Origin: Pseudoalteromonas luteoviolacea | GTDB lineage: Bacteria > Pseudomonadota > Gammaproteobacteria > Enterobacterales > Alteromonadaceae | Assembly (NCBI RefSeq): GCF_001696455.1 | Contig: NZ_MAUJ01000006.1 | Span: 186,001 to 250,000 of the forward strand | Reading direction: 5' to 3' | Length of the DNA stretch: 64,000 nt | Position numbers and translations under genes: made by a program | The notes under the pieces: generated by a model | Databases searched by the model: none | What the model was told of the DNA's origin: nothing | What the model saw: only the letters and a program-made list of their open reading frames with translations | In this document: in pieces, positions 36,936-46,934 of the stretch | How the letters are laid out: every line of letters starts with the position of its first letter | Numbering within the stretch: the first letter of the stretch is position 1

Positions 36936-38285
36936 CTATTGACCAGCTACCTGCATACTCTCCACAAGCACAGAGCCAGTTTGCACCGCACCGCGCAATT
37001 CGACATCCGCACCAATCGCTTGAATAGCCTGAAACATGTCTTTTAGGTTTCCAGCAATGGTAATTTCACTCACAGGGTACTGAATCTCGCCGTTTTCAAC
37101 CCAAAAGCCTGCTGCACCACGAGAGTAGTCTCCCGTTACTGTGTTGACCCCTTGGCCCATTAATTCAGTGACAAGTAGCCCTGTGCCCATTTCTTTTAGA
37201 ACCGCTTTCAAATCATCATGTGTGTGCTGTACAAGCCAGTTATGGATCCCGCCAGCATGCCCAGTAGACTGCATACCTAATTTTCTCGCCGAATAGCTCG
37301 CCAATAAATACGTTTGCAGCTCACCACCCACAATGATATCTCTGTCCTGCGTATAAACGCCTTCACTATCAAACGGACTCGATGCCAAGCCTTGTAACAA
37401 ATGGGGTCGTTCTTGGATATTCACACAGGAGCTAAACACTTGCGTCCCCAGCGAATCTAGCAAAAAGCTAGCCTTGCGATATAAAGCGCCGCCACCAATG
37501 CCGGAAACAAGATGAGCAAATAAGCTATTGGCAATGTCAGCACGAAAGACCACTGGCACTTTCATGGTTGAAAGTTTTCGGCTGTTTAATTTAGCCAACG
37601 TTGACTGTGCAGCTTCAATACCGATCACTTTGGCACTTTTTAACTGAGAGTGCTCACGAGAAATGCTAAAGGCAGAGTCTCTTTGCATCATCTCACCCTC
37701 TTGGCCAATGACCATAGTACTGAGTGTATGCCGAGTACGAGGGAATCCAGCAATAAATCCGTGACTATTACCATAAACACGCAATCCCTGATGGGACGCG
37801 ATACTTGCCCCATCAGAATTTATGATTCGCGAGTCAAATTCAAGGGCCGCCTTCTCAGCTTCAACACATTGTTCAATTGCATGTTGAGGATTCAGATCCC
37901 ATGGGTGATAGAGGTCCAGATCAGGGATATCTTTCGCCATCAGCTCTTTGTCTGCCAGACCGTTACAGGCATCATCAGCGGTGTACTTTGCAATTTCGAT
38001 GGCTTTAGCAACAACCGAGCGTAATGCATGCTCGCTCAAGTCTGCTGTCGAAGCTGAGCCTTTATGATTACCAACATAGACACTGATCCCCAAACTGCCA
38101 TCTTGATTGAATTCTATAGTATCCACTTCACCCATACGCGTACTTACTGACAACCCTGAGGTGCGGCTCATCGCGGCTTCAGCTGAGGTCGCGCCGAGCT
38201 GTTTTGCAAGGCTCAGTACTTCAGAGACAGCGCCCTTCACTTCATCCATTTGCTGATAGATAGATCCAACTTGGTTCTCATTCAT
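36936..38285 (-). CDS. pmbA: Metalloprotease subunit TldE (PmbA)
   Basis: 449 residues, as E. coli PmbA (450). TldD and TldE form a heterodimeric protease that trims unfolded peptides, including microcin B17 leader and CcdA. Visible are AEAAMSRTSGLSVSTRMGEV, the repeat-like GGALYRKASFLLDSLG, and NWLVQHTHDDLKAVLKEMG. TldE lacks the metal-binding HExxxH, as expected for this subunit. The start is set at the ATG at 38285 by family length; the frame extends 29 codons further upstream. Confidence 0.93.
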   Translation of the reverse strand: MNENQVGSIYQQMDEVKGAVSEVLSLAKQLGATSAEAAMSRTSGLSVSTRMGEVDTIEFNQDGSLGISVYVGNHKGSASTADLSEHALRSVVAKAIEIAKYTADDACNGLADKELMAKDIPDLDLYHPWDLNPQHAIEQCVEAEKAALEFDSRIINSDGASIASHQGLRVYGNSHGFIAGFPRTRHTLSTMVIGQEGEMMQRDSAFSISREHSQLKSAKVIGIEAAQSTLAKLNSRKLSTMKVPVVFRADIANSLFAHLVSGIGGGALYRKASFLLDSLGTQVFSSCVNIQERPHLLQGLASSPFDSEGVYTQDRDIIVGGELQTYLLASYSARKLGMQSTGHAGGIHNWLVQHTHDDLKAVLKEMGTGLLVTELMGQGVNTVTGDYSRGAAGFWVENGEIQYPVSEITIAGNLKDMFQAIQAIGADVELRGAVQTGSVLVESMQVAGQ

Positions 38286-38395
38286 GCTGCTTTTCCAAAT
38301 GCTTGTAAACATTACAATCCTAACACATGAGGCACAATTTCGCTGGATTAGATAGCAGTTCATCACTCGCAAAAGCGATATTTTTTGTCGCTTCT

Positions 38396-38404
38396 TGGTA
38401 TAAT
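38396..38404 (+). promoter_or_regulatory. Extended -10 promoter of darP
   Basis: TGGTATAAT matches TGnTATAAT exactly and lies 33 bp before the darP start. The -35 region is weak, which is usual with an extended -10. Confidence 0.6.
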
Positions 38405-38437
38405 CAATATAATTGTAATATTCAGTGTCGAAAAATT

Positions 38438-38962
38438 ATGGCAAAAAAATCAGAAAACCATATTGAAGATGAAGAAATCATCTACGTATCAAAAAGCGAA
38501 CTAAAACGTGATGCCCAGCAATATCAACAACTTGGTATAGACATCGCGGAACTAGGTAAAAAACAGCGAGAAAAACTACCGCTTAGCCATGAGCTAGTCG
38601 AAGCTATGGCACTAGCAGACAAAATTCGTGGCAAACACGACGCTTATCGTCGCCATATGAACTACATAGCGAAAGTTCTGCGTACGACGGATAATGTTGA
38701 AGATTTGCAACGCGCTTTAGATACACTGCTTAACAAAAATAACCAAGCTGAAGTATTGCTAAACCAGATAGAGCGTACCCGCGAAGAACTACTGTCTCAG
38801 GGCGATAGTAAAATTAACGAATTATTAGAGTTGCATCCAAGCATGGAGCGTCAAAAGTTACGTCAGCTAGTTCGTCAAGCTAACAAAGAAGTGAAGGCTG
38901 AAAAGCCAGCTAAAGGCTATAAAGAACTATTTCAATACCTAAAAGAAGCGATTTTAGACTAA
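38438..38962 (+). CDS. darP: 50S ribosome-associated assembly factor DarP (YjgA, DUF615)
   Basis: 174 residues, highly charged and helical (VSKSELKRDAQQYQQLGIDI, LPLSHELVEAMALADKI, ELLELHPSMERQKLRQLVRQ). YjgA/DarP binds late 50S precursors in E. coli. The ATG at 38438 is chosen by family length; an upstream in-frame extension covers the promoter. Divergent from pmbA, the common arrangement. Confidence 0.92.
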   Translation: MAKKSENHIEDEEIIYVSKSELKRDAQQYQQLGIDIAELGKKQREKLPLSHELVEAMALADKIRGKHDAYRRHMNYIAKVLRTTDNVEDLQRALDTLLNKNNQAEVLLNQIERTREELLSQGDSKINELLELHPSMERQKLRQLVRQANKEVKAEKPAKGYKELFQYLKEAILD

Positions 38963-39029
38963 ACAGTTTGGAGGGGAGCGCCCCTCCTAGTATTTTAAGC
39001 AGTACCACCAACGGTCAGGAGATCTATTT

Positions 39030-40433
39030 TCAAGCTCGGCTGCCGACGCCAACAGGCACACTTTGCCCTTCTTTACCACAAACCCCAACCCCTTTATCAA
39101 GCTCAAGGTCGTTACCTACCATGGAAATCTGTTGCATGACCTCAGGGCCATTACCGATCAATGTTGCCCCTTTAATTGGCCTTGTTACTTTACCGTTCTC
39201 AATCAAATATGCTTCAGAAGCAGAGAAAACAAACTTACCTGACGTAATATCCACTTGACCGCCGGCAAAGCTATTGGCAAATATGCCATTTTTAACAGAG
39301 CTGATGATCTCCTCTTGTGTGCTTTCCCCTGCAAGCATATAGGTGTTTGTCATACGTGGCATAGGTAAATGTGCAAAAGACTCTCGACGCGCATTGCCAG
39401 TCAATTGCGTATCCATTAGGCGTGCATTGGTCTTGTCTTGCATATACCCTTTTAAGACGCCATTCTCAATCAATACGTTATAACCTGCCGGAGTGCCTTC
39501 GTCATCAATATTCAGCGAGCCTCGGCAATTTTCAAGGGTACCGTCATCAACCACGGTGCATAGTTCAGATGCAACCTTCTCTCCGATCCGACCGCTAAAA
39601 GCCGATGCTCCTTTGCGGTTAAAGTCGCCTTCGAGTCCATGCCCAACAGCCTCGTGAAGCAGCACACCTGGCCAACCTGCACCTAATACAACAGGCATAG
39701 TGCCCGCTGGTGCATCGACAGCACCTAGGTTAACTCTCGCCAATCTCACAGCTTCCTGCGCATAACCCAGCCACCTGGGTTCCCCATCAACTAACTCTTT
39801 AAAATAGCCGTAATCTAATCTTGCACCACCGCCAGCACTGCCTCGCTCTCTGCGCCCATTTTGCTCAAGTATTACCGAGCAATTTAAGCGCACCAATGGT
39901 CTTATATCCGTTGCAAACGTGCCATCGCTCGCGGCAATCAAAACCTCTTCATATACCGCAGAGATTGAACAAACCACTTGCTGCGCGTCTGGCGCTAAAT
40001 CTCGAATGGCAGCATCCGCTTCTCTAAGCAATGCAATTTTATCTTCATCACTCATGCTGAGTAATGGTTGCACAGGTTCGAATTGCAGTGGCACTTTACG
40101 TTCAGTGAATACCTGAATTGCTTTAGATTCCCCACCGGCTGCAATTGAACGAGCCGCTTGCGCTGCTTGGTTGATGGCTTCGAGGTTAATCGCATCGGAA
40201 TAACTAAACCCCGTCTGCTCTCCACTAACCGCACGCACGCCGACCCCGCGCTCAATGTTGTAGCTGCCTTCTTTAATCTGCCCGTCTTCGAGCACCCAAG
40301 TTTCATGATAGCTAGACTGAAAGTACAGGTCTGCATAGTCAACTTGATGTTGATGTATGTAGTTAAGTGTCTGTTCTAGTTGCTCTCTAGTTAATTGACT
40401 GTCAGTCAACAAGTTCTTTTCAACTTGATTCAT
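39030..40433 (-). CDS. tldD: Metalloprotease subunit TldD
   Basis: 467 residues (E. coli 481). The zinc site HEAVGHGLEGD gives the HExxxH motif, with GERERGSAGGGARLDYG-like glycine-rich sequence before it. It is the catalytic partner of PmbA, encoded 0.7 kb away on the same strand. Its ATG overlaps the stop of the amidase gene by 4 nt, so the two are co-transcribed. Confidence 0.95.
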   Translation of the reverse strand: MNQVEKNLLTDSQLTREQLEQTLNYIHQHQVDYADLYFQSSYHETWVLEDGQIKEGSYNIERGVGVRAVSGEQTGFSYSDAINLEAINQAAQAARSIAAGGESKAIQVFTERKVPLQFEPVQPLLSMSDEDKIALLREADAAIRDLAPDAQQVVCSISAVYEEVLIAASDGTFATDIRPLVRLNCSVILEQNGRRERGSAGGGARLDYGYFKELVDGEPRWLGYAQEAVRLARVNLGAVDAPAGTMPVVLGAGWPGVLLHEAVGHGLEGDFNRKGASAFSGRIGEKVASELCTVVDDGTLENCRGSLNIDDEGTPAGYNVLIENGVLKGYMQDKTNARLMDTQLTGNARRESFAHLPMPRMTNTYMLAGESTQEEIISSVKNGIFANSFAGGQVDITSGKFVFSASEAYLIENGKVTRPIKGATLIGNGPEVMQQISMVGNDLELDKGVGVCGKEGQSVPVGVGSRA

Positions 40434-41254
40434 ATATAATTGCTCTTAAATCGATTATGCATTGCGACTGGCATAGCAGCTCTAATTTTATCAATTTCAC
40501 TTAAATCGATACGTCGCTGTATTGGTTGCAAAGATAGTTCACTATCTTCTAAAACTTCACCCCATGGCGAAATTATGACGCTGTGCCCATAAGTTTCTCG
40601 GCCATTTTCATGTTTGCCTACCTGTGCCGCAGCGATGACAAAGCACTGATTTTCAATTGCTCGGGCTTGCAATAAGGGCAACCAGTGCGCCTCCCCTGTG
40701 ACCGTTGTAAAAGCACTCGGTACCAGCAAAATATCGGCACCTTGCTCCCTGTGTACTTGATAAAGACCCGGAAATCGAACGTCATAGCATACACTTAAGC
40801 CTAGTCTACCAAACGGACTATCTACAACTTCAATGTCACGTCCAGGCTGAGTGAACTCAGATTCTCGGTAGTGTTTAGCTGAATCCGCTACATTTGCGTC
40901 AAACAAGTGTATCTTGTTATACGTAGTAACCAGCCTACCTTCATCATTGAATAGGCAACTTGCGGCAAAGTAACGCTCTTCAGCATCATAAACTGGGATT
41001 GTGCCCGCGGCCATCCACACGCCCTTATTTCTACAAACGACAGCGATCTGCTTCAACCACTTATCAGCCTGCTTAGACATGGCCAAAGACTCTTTGCCAT
41101 CTCGACCAAAAGCAAGCCATGCTTCTGGCAAACAAATCAGCGTGGGCTCATCAATAACCAGTTGCTCCATTTGCGCCAAGAGGTATTCAAAGTTGTCCTC
41201 AGGCAACCGCTTAGAGCACATCGGGATAACGACAATATTGACTTTGCTACGCAT
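40430..41254 (-). CDS. Carbon-nitrogen hydrolase, Nit1-type deaminated glutathione amidase
   Basis: 274 residues, nitrilase superfamily. The catalytic triad is Glu44 (PEAW), Lys114 (NKIHLFD) and Cys156 (SVCYDVRFP). The NKIHLFD and CYDVRFP patterns fit the Nit1 branch, which cleaves deaminated glutathione made by transaminase side reactions; the exact substrate is inferred. It lies between yhdP and tldD, a common arrangement in Vibrionales and Alteromonadales. Confidence 0.88.
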   Translation of the reverse strand: MRSKVNIVVIPMCSKRLPEDNFEYLLAQMEQLVIDEPTLICLPEAWLAFGRDGKESLAMSKQADKWLKQIAVVCRNKGVWMAAGTIPVYDAEERYFAASCLFNDEGRLVTTYNKIHLFDANVADSAKHYRESEFTQPGRDIEVVDSPFGRLGLSVCYDVRFPGLYQVHREQGADILLVPSAFTTVTGEAHWLPLLQARAIENQCFVIAAAQVGKHENGRETYGHSVIISPWGEVLEDSELSLQPIQRRIDLSEIDKIRAAMPVAMHNRFKSNYI

Positions 41255-41324
41255 ATTTTATTTCCACATATCGTTTACTGTATTCACACTGACAATAACG
41301 GTGAGTCCCTTCCAAATCGCCATG

Positions 41325-44300
41325 TTATTGGAGTGGCTGACCTTCAGTGTTATCGGCACCGCCTAAATCTTTCTTTTTTGAACTTCCCTCAGACTCGATA
41401 CTGGCTGGTTGTGTATTTTCGCGGCCAGCTTCTGGCAAAGCTTCAGCATCAACTTGCAATGGTGGTGTGCCAGCGTCGTTTTGCTTTTCTATACTTCGAG
41501 GTTCTGGCTGAGCCTCAACATCAACTTGCAACGGTGGTGTGCCAGCGTCGTTTTGCTTTTCTGTACTTTGAGGTTCTGGCTGAGCCTCAGCATCAATTTG
41601 TATCGGTGGTGTGCCAGCGTCGTTTTGCTTTTCTGTACCTTGAGGTTCTGGCTGAGCCGCTGCTGGTGGTTTACTCACCCCCGGAATAGTCACTTCACGG
41701 CTCTTACGATCAACCTCAGTGACAATCGGCTCTTTCATCGTTCCTGTCACCTTAAAATTGATTTCTGAGATAACGCGTGCGGAGTGTATTACTTTATCAA
41801 TGGCCAATGCTGCTAACCCAGTCACAGGGTTCACCATCCACCCCACAATTACAGGTAAACTTGAGGTCACTTGTGGTGCGATAGCCAAGTCATAGTTGAT
41901 TTCTTGGGTTTTTAAATTCGCATATCCTGAAATGCTTAAATCAGCTGGTACGCCATCCATTTTAGTATCTCTGGTATAGGCAATACCACTTTCTAATTGT
42001 AGACTCCCTTCCATCTGATTGTAAAAAAAGCCTTTGGCAAATACGTCACGAAAGTCTAATTTTAGTTTTCGAACTAGAGAATCCAAACTCAACAGGGAGA
42101 AAACACGTGCTCCTTGATCACTGATATCTGTTAAATGCCCCTCGCCAAGTCGCCATTGGATTTCCCCTCCTAGACTTGCCCATTGAAAATCGTATGGCGC
42201 TGACTGCCACTGTATATCAAAATCAATGTTGGCCTGCGAGTCTTTCACAGTTGAAGTGATATCAAACTCTTCCATCAAATCACCGAAATCGGCACTGCTT
42301 AAATTACCCATGACTTGAGATATGCCATTTTGCCAACTCCCTTTAGCACTTAACGTGTGCGTGCCTTTATCGATATTCAAAGCGGTAATATTAAGACGCT
42401 GACCATCGCCAAACATCGACAGATTGACTCTATCTAATTGATACTGATTCAAACGGCAATCATCACAGCCGAACTCGATCGCGGGTATATTGGCGAGCCA
42501 TTGCTGTTCAGCAAGTGGCAGACTAACATCTTCGGCTTCTGTTTCATCTTCTTTTTGCGAGTTTAATCGCAAGTAGTCAGCTTGCACTTGAATTGGGTCG
42601 CTGCGCCCTTCGGTGGGTATGAGCACCTGTGCTCTCAACTCTTTACCTGTTAGCCGCATTTTCAACGCTTGCTGTTGCGGGGTCATACGCATTTCAAAGT
42701 CATTAAAAAGTAAGCCGCCAATATTTAACTGGCCAAGGTTTGCACGAATCTCATTCAGCTTAGGTAATAATTGGGCTTCGCCACTGCTGGGCTTTGCGCT
42801 TATATCAATGATGCGATCAATAAACTCGAACCAAGGTTCTAGTGCAAGTTCAGAGTGCTCAATCGTTACGACAAACCCTGATTTATCTAACCCCCTATTT
42901 TGCTGACTCACGACGAGATGCGCTTTGTCTAATAACCCATTCTGATTATTCAGAATCCCATTGAAATAAAGGTTATTATCATAATTCGCGGTGATCAGGT
43001 TCGAAATATCATCCCCTCTCACCTCTCCAGATAGTATGCGTGGTATCGCATGTGCCTTCTGATACGGCGGAGGTAAATTGACTTCAACGCCATTCAGATC
43101 GGTTCGAAAGCTCGCTAGGTAATTAAAGCCAGCATCTTCAAAGTTCAATGTGATATCGGTATCTAATTGAGTGTGCCCCTCAATGAACCCATCCATAATA
43201 CCATGGCCGTACGGTAACAACTTGTCCGAAGAAATTTGCATCGCAGTATCTATGTTAACTAAATACCCCTGTTTATCCCCACCTCCTTTTACAGAAAAAG
43301 ACAAGGGCATATCAAGCCACGTTGCTTGACCACCTTCAAACGCAATATCATCATCTTTGAACTTCAGCTCGCCAAACACACCTTGTAACGTCATGCCCGG
43401 CTGACTTAAGTGAATAGTATTATCTGCAAATTGCACGCGACCACGTGCCAAAACGTCTAAATTTTCTAAATCTATTTCAAGTCCAACCACACCTGATACA
43501 CTGCCCTGCCCTCGCACAACATCTAGGACGTCGACAAGAGGGTCGGCTATGGGAGTCGCGGCAAAAAATGGCATTAATGAAGCCGCCTCGGTGGTTTGGT
43601 TTATATCAACAGTCAATATATCTGCTTGTTCGAGGTCAGCTAAACGTACGGCCACATCACCTTGGATTTGTTGATTTTCCAGTTGCCCAGAACGTGTCGT
43701 GATATCCATGCGTTGATTGATAAAATGCAATGATACGTCTGCATCGTGAATACTCGGCCAATCAGGCGCAAATAGGAATTCAGCGTCTTGAATATCAGCG
43801 AGTACCTCAAACTGACCATGCGTGCCTCTATAGGGAAAATCTTTCAATGGTCCAGAGACCAACACCTGTGTACCTTTGTTTTGTCCAGCCAGAATACCTT
43901 TGTTGAGATACTCAACCAGATTTGAATGCATGAGCTCAAGCGGGAAATAGCGTCCAGCAATACGCGCATCCCCACCATACGCTTCTGCATAGAGGTCTAA
44001 TTCCGGCTCATCAAACAAGCGGGTATGAAACTCCAGTGCGACACTTAAGTCCGAATTGCTCAACCACAAATTACTCGATTGAGCGTGCCAATACTTATTT
44101 TCGTCCGTCCAAAAGTGGATATCGCCATTGAGTTCCTCAATGGCGATTGGCTCTATGAATCGTGGTCCTGTTACAAGTTGCTGTTGATGCGCATTTAAAC
44201 TTACAACCGCCCGGTTATCTGACCAATGAAATTCTAGCCCCAACCCCGAAAACCCGGGAGCTAAATGAGACTCTTGCCACCCAACAGAAGATAATATCCC

Positions 44301-45455
44301 CCATACATTTAGGCCCTGTTGCTGATGCCAAGATACCTTTGCCTGGGTTAATTGGCCGACAACATCACTTTTAACCAGTTGATTTGCCCAGTCGTAATGG
44401 GTCAGTGATAAAGCATCCACCAAAAGTTCTAAATTAAACTGCTTAAGCCATAGCTGGGACGTTTCGTTTTGCCATTCGCCTTGCAGTAAAACTGGCTCAA
44501 AAACCCTTTCCCCATGACTGAAATAAAGCTCTGAGCTATTTATACGCCAACCATCTGCGTGCTTCAGTAACTGTAACTGACCACTGTCTAGCCCGAGCTG
44601 ATTGTTTTTGTCCTCTGACTGCCACTTTAAATAACTCGGCTCAAATTGCAGTTGAATATCATCAATTTTACCTTGGTTGAGTCGCGCCCAAAGCTGTCCG
44701 TTAATACTTGCGCTAAGTGCATCGCGCGTTTCATCAAGGTGTTCGTCAATCAGCTCAAGAACGTTAAGTTCTCTTGCCTGTAAAAAGATCTCCCCCCCGA
44801 TATCATTTAGCGTTTTACCTTCTAAACGGACCAGAGTATCTAGGCTACCTTGTGATAGGTTAGGTAAAACGAGCCTTCCTTCTCCATGGTGTGCTAACTC
44901 ACTGTTTTGCCATACCATATCTTGGATTAGTACCGAGTGACGCTTTTGTGTTTTAGCAAACAGGTATATTTCACTATTTTGGACGGAGAAGTGGCCGGTG
45001 TCGCCAAGGAATAAGCCTTCAATCAATGCTTGCTGTTCAAACTCCCCTGAGCTGTTACCCAGATCTAATTTGTCCAAATAGATATTGGCTTTGAACCCAT
45101 CCAGCACAAAGTAGTTAGAGACCAACTGCCATTGCCTGATAGACTCAACAACATTAACTTGTAAATTAGTGCTTTCAATTTGCACAGAGATAGGTGAAGC
45201 CTGATTGTCTTCAAAACTCACATTTTTTAGCAGCAGCGCAGGCCCTGTTCCCTGCCAACTGGCACTGATAGAGCCAATGCTTAACTCCACATTAAGCTGC
45301 TCATAGATCAGCGATTCAATACTGCTTTTATAATCATTCGCATAAGGTAACGTCAGCTTCAACAATGAGACAAGTACAGCAAGTGTCACCAATGTCACAG
45401 CGAACACCTGCCAAACTTTTCTCATACAAAAGAAGCATATCGTTTTGGCTTGCAT
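41325..45455 (-). CDS. yhdP: AsmA-like envelope lipid-transport protein YhdP
   Basis: 1,376 residues. One N-terminal membrane helix (about 14-36) and a very long beta-rich periplasmic part, as in YhdP/TamB/YdbH bridge proteins that carry phospholipids towards the outer membrane. Conserved stretches include GTQVLVSGPLKDFPYRG and, towards the C-terminus, INYDLAIAPQVTSSLPVIVG and GLAALAIDKVI. The last about 110 residues are an added hydrophilic tail with a 24-residue unit repeated three times. AGG lies 5 nt before the ATG at 45455, seven bases after rng ends; an internal ATG at 45425 has no ribosome site. Confidence 0.92.
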   Translation of the reverse strand: MQAKTICFFCMRKVWQVFAVTLVTLAVLVSLLKLTLPYANDYKSSIESLIYEQLNVELSIGSISASWQGTGPALLLKNVSFEDNQASPISVQIESTNLQVNVVESIRQWQLVSNYFVLDGFKANIYLDKLDLGNSSGEFEQQALIEGLFLGDTGHFSVQNSEIYLFAKTQKRHSVLIQDMVWQNSELAHHGEGRLVLPNLSQGSLDTLVRLEGKTLNDIGGEIFLQARELNVLELIDEHLDETRDALSASINGQLWARLNQGKIDDIQLQFEPSYLKWQSEDKNNQLGLDSGQLQLLKHADGWRINSSELYFSHGERVFEPVLLQGEWQNETSQLWLKQFNLELLVDALSLTHYDWANQLVKSDVVGQLTQAKVSWHQQQGLNVWGILSSVGWQESHLAPGFSGLGLEFHWSDNRAVVSLNAHQQQLVTGPRFIEPIAIEELNGDIHFWTDENKYWHAQSSNLWLSNSDLSVALEFHTRLFDEPELDLYAEAYGGDARIAGRYFPLELMHSNLVEYLNKGILAGQNKGTQVLVSGPLKDFPYRGTHGQFEVLADIQDAEFLFAPDWPSIHDADVSLHFINQRMDITTRSGQLENQQIQGDVAVRLADLEQADILTVDINQTTEAASLMPFFAATPIADPLVDVLDVVRGQGSVSGVVGLEIDLENLDVLARGRVQFADNTIHLSQPGMTLQGVFGELKFKDDDIAFEGGQATWLDMPLSFSVKGGGDKQGYLVNIDTAMQISSDKLLPYGHGIMDGFIEGHTQLDTDITLNFEDAGFNYLASFRTDLNGVEVNLPPPYQKAHAIPRILSGEVRGDDISNLITANYDNNLYFNGILNNQNGLLDKAHLVVSQQNRGLDKSGFVVTIEHSELALEPWFEFIDRIIDISAKPSSGEAQLLPKLNEIRANLGQLNIGGLLFNDFEMRMTPQQQALKMRLTGKELRAQVLIPTEGRSDPIQVQADYLRLNSQKEDETEAEDVSLPLAEQQWLANIPAIEFGCDDCRLNQYQLDRVNLSMFGDGQRLNITALNIDKGTHTLSAKGSWQNGISQVMGNLSSADFGDLMEEFDITSTVKDSQANIDFDIQWQSAPYDFQWASLGGEIQWRLGEGHLTDISDQGARVFSLLSLDSLVRKLKLDFRDVFAKGFFYNQMEGSLQLESGIAYTRDTKMDGVPADLSISGYANLKTQEINYDLAIAPQVTSSLPVIVGWMVNPVTGLAALAIDKVIHSARVISEINFKVTGTMKEPIVTEVDRKSREVTIPGVSKPPAAAQPEPQGTEKQNDAGTPPIQIDAEAQPEPQSTEKQNDAGTPPLQVDVEAQPEPRSIEKQNDAGTPPLQVDAEALPEAGRENTQPASIESEGSSKKKDLGGADNTEGQPLQ
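41440..41655 (-). repeat. Three tandem 72-bp repeats in the 3' end of yhdP
   Basis: Units at 41440-41511, 41512-41583 and 41584-41655, nearly identical in DNA. Each encodes 24 residues of the type QPEPxSTEKQNDAGTPPLQV plus DxEA. The reading frame is kept, so unit number can change without breaking the gene. Confidence 0.92.
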
Positions 45456-45461
45456 ACTGGC

Positions 45462-46934
45462 CTACATCATTACTACATCAAACTGTTCTTGGCTATACAA
45501 GTTTTCAGTTTGGATACTTACTTGTTTACCAATAAAGAGCTCTAATTCCGCTAGATTATGGTACTCGTCGTTGACAAGCGCTTCACTGACCGCCGCTGAC
45601 GCATACACCATAAACTTATCTGCATCATAAGCTCTATTGACCCGTACAATCTCTCGTAAGATTTCATAGCAGACTGTTTCCACAGTTTTTAAGGAGCCTC
45701 TGCCAGAGCAAGATGGGCACACATCGCACAGAATATGCTCTAGGCTTTCTCTGGTACGTTTACGCGTCATCTCTACAAGCCCCAGTGCTGAAAGCCCGTT
45801 GATATTGGCTTTAGCACGATCTTTGGCTAGCGCAGCTTCCAGCGAATGTAACACCCGTCGTTTATGCTCATCCGACACCATATCTATAAAATCAATAATG
45901 ATAATACCGCCTAGGTTCCTTAACCTAAGCTGACGGGCTATCGCGGAGGTCGCTTCAACATTGGTATTGAAAATTGTTTCTTCTAGGTTTCGATGGCCTA
46001 CAAATGCGCCTGTATTGACATCAACGGTGGTCATTGCCTCAGTTTGATCAATAATTAAGTAGCCACCCGATTTTAGCTCTACTTTGCGATGTAATGCTTT
46101 TTGGATTTCAGCCTCAACATCAAACAAATCAAAAATAGGTCGCTCACCCGGATAATATTCCAGTGTTTCAGAGAGCTGGGGCACAAATTCCTCAGTAAAT
46201 GACTTTAACTGCTGATAGGTTAACTTAGAGTCAACCCGTATGCGCTCCATATCCTCTCCCACGTAATCGCGTAGAGTACGAAACGCCAACGTTAAATCTT
46301 CATGCAAAATGCTGGCTTTACTCGTTTTGCGGCGCTTATTGACGATTTTTTGCCAGAGCTTTTTGAGGAATTCTGCGTCATGCTTTAGCTCGGCTTCAGC
46401 CGCGCCTTCGGCCGCAGTTCTGACAATGAAACCACCATTTTCGTCATTGTACTGCGCCACAATTTTTTTTAATCGGCTACGCTCTTCTTCAGTTTCTATT
46501 CTCTGGCTGACACCGACATGTGTCGCATCGGGCATGAATACAAGGTACCGAGAAGGTATGGTGATGTCAGTCGTCAAGCGTGCGCCTTTGGTACCAATTG
46601 GGTCCTTCACCACCTGTACCATAATAAACTGCCCCTGCTTAACCAGCTCACGAATATCTTGGACTTTTTTAACTGGCTGCTCGTCAACGTCCTCCTCTAT
46701 AGAAGCGCTACTCACAATATCCGAGGCATGTAAAAATGCGGCTTTTTCTAAACCTATATCCACAAATGCGGCTTGCATTCCCGGAAGCACACGGCTTACT
46801 TTACCAAGATAAATGTTGCCGACAATACCCAAGTTGCCAACACGTTCGACCTGAACCTCTTGTAAAACCCCATTTTCAATTAAGGCTACGCGACTCTCAC
46901 TTGGTGTCACATTGATCAATAATTCACTACTCAT
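45462..46934 (-). CDS. rng: Ribonuclease G
   Basis: 490 residues (E. coli 489). An S1 RNA-binding domain near the N-terminus (GNIYLGKVSRVLPGMQAAFV) is followed by the catalytic DNase I-like domain with Asp in TTVDVNTGAFVG and in GGIIIIDFIDM, and the zinc-link CDVCPSCSGRG. RNase G trims the 5' end of 16S rRNA and decays some mRNAs. Overlaps the end of maf by 8 nt. Confidence 0.96.
   Translation of the reverse strand: MSSELLINVTPSESRVALIENGVLQEVQVERVGNLGIVGNIYLGKVSRVLPGMQAAFVDIGLEKAAFLHASDIVSSASIEEDVDEQPVKKVQDIRELVKQGQFIMVQVVKDPIGTKGARLTTDITIPSRYLVFMPDATHVGVSQRIETEEERSRLKKIVAQYNDENGGFIVRTAAEGAAEAELKHDAEFLKKLWQKIVNKRRKTSKASILHEDLTLAFRTLRDYVGEDMERIRVDSKLTYQQLKSFTEEFVPQLSETLEYYPGERPIFDLFDVEAEIQKALHRKVELKSGGYLIIDQTEAMTTVDVNTGAFVGHRNLEETIFNTNVEATSAIARQLRLRNLGGIIIIDFIDMVSDEHKRRVLHSLEAALAKDRAKANINGLSALGLVEMTRKRTRESLEHILCDVCPSCSGRGSLKTVETVCYEILREIVRVNRAYDADKFMVYASAAVSEALVNDEYHNLAELELFIGKQVSIQTENLYSQEQFDVVMM

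Noticed and set aside
41162..41768. Plus-strand frames with repeated FLYFEVLAEPQ-like or WCASVVLLF-like units
   Set aside because: Antisense to the yhdP tandem repeats; repetition is inherited from the coding strand.
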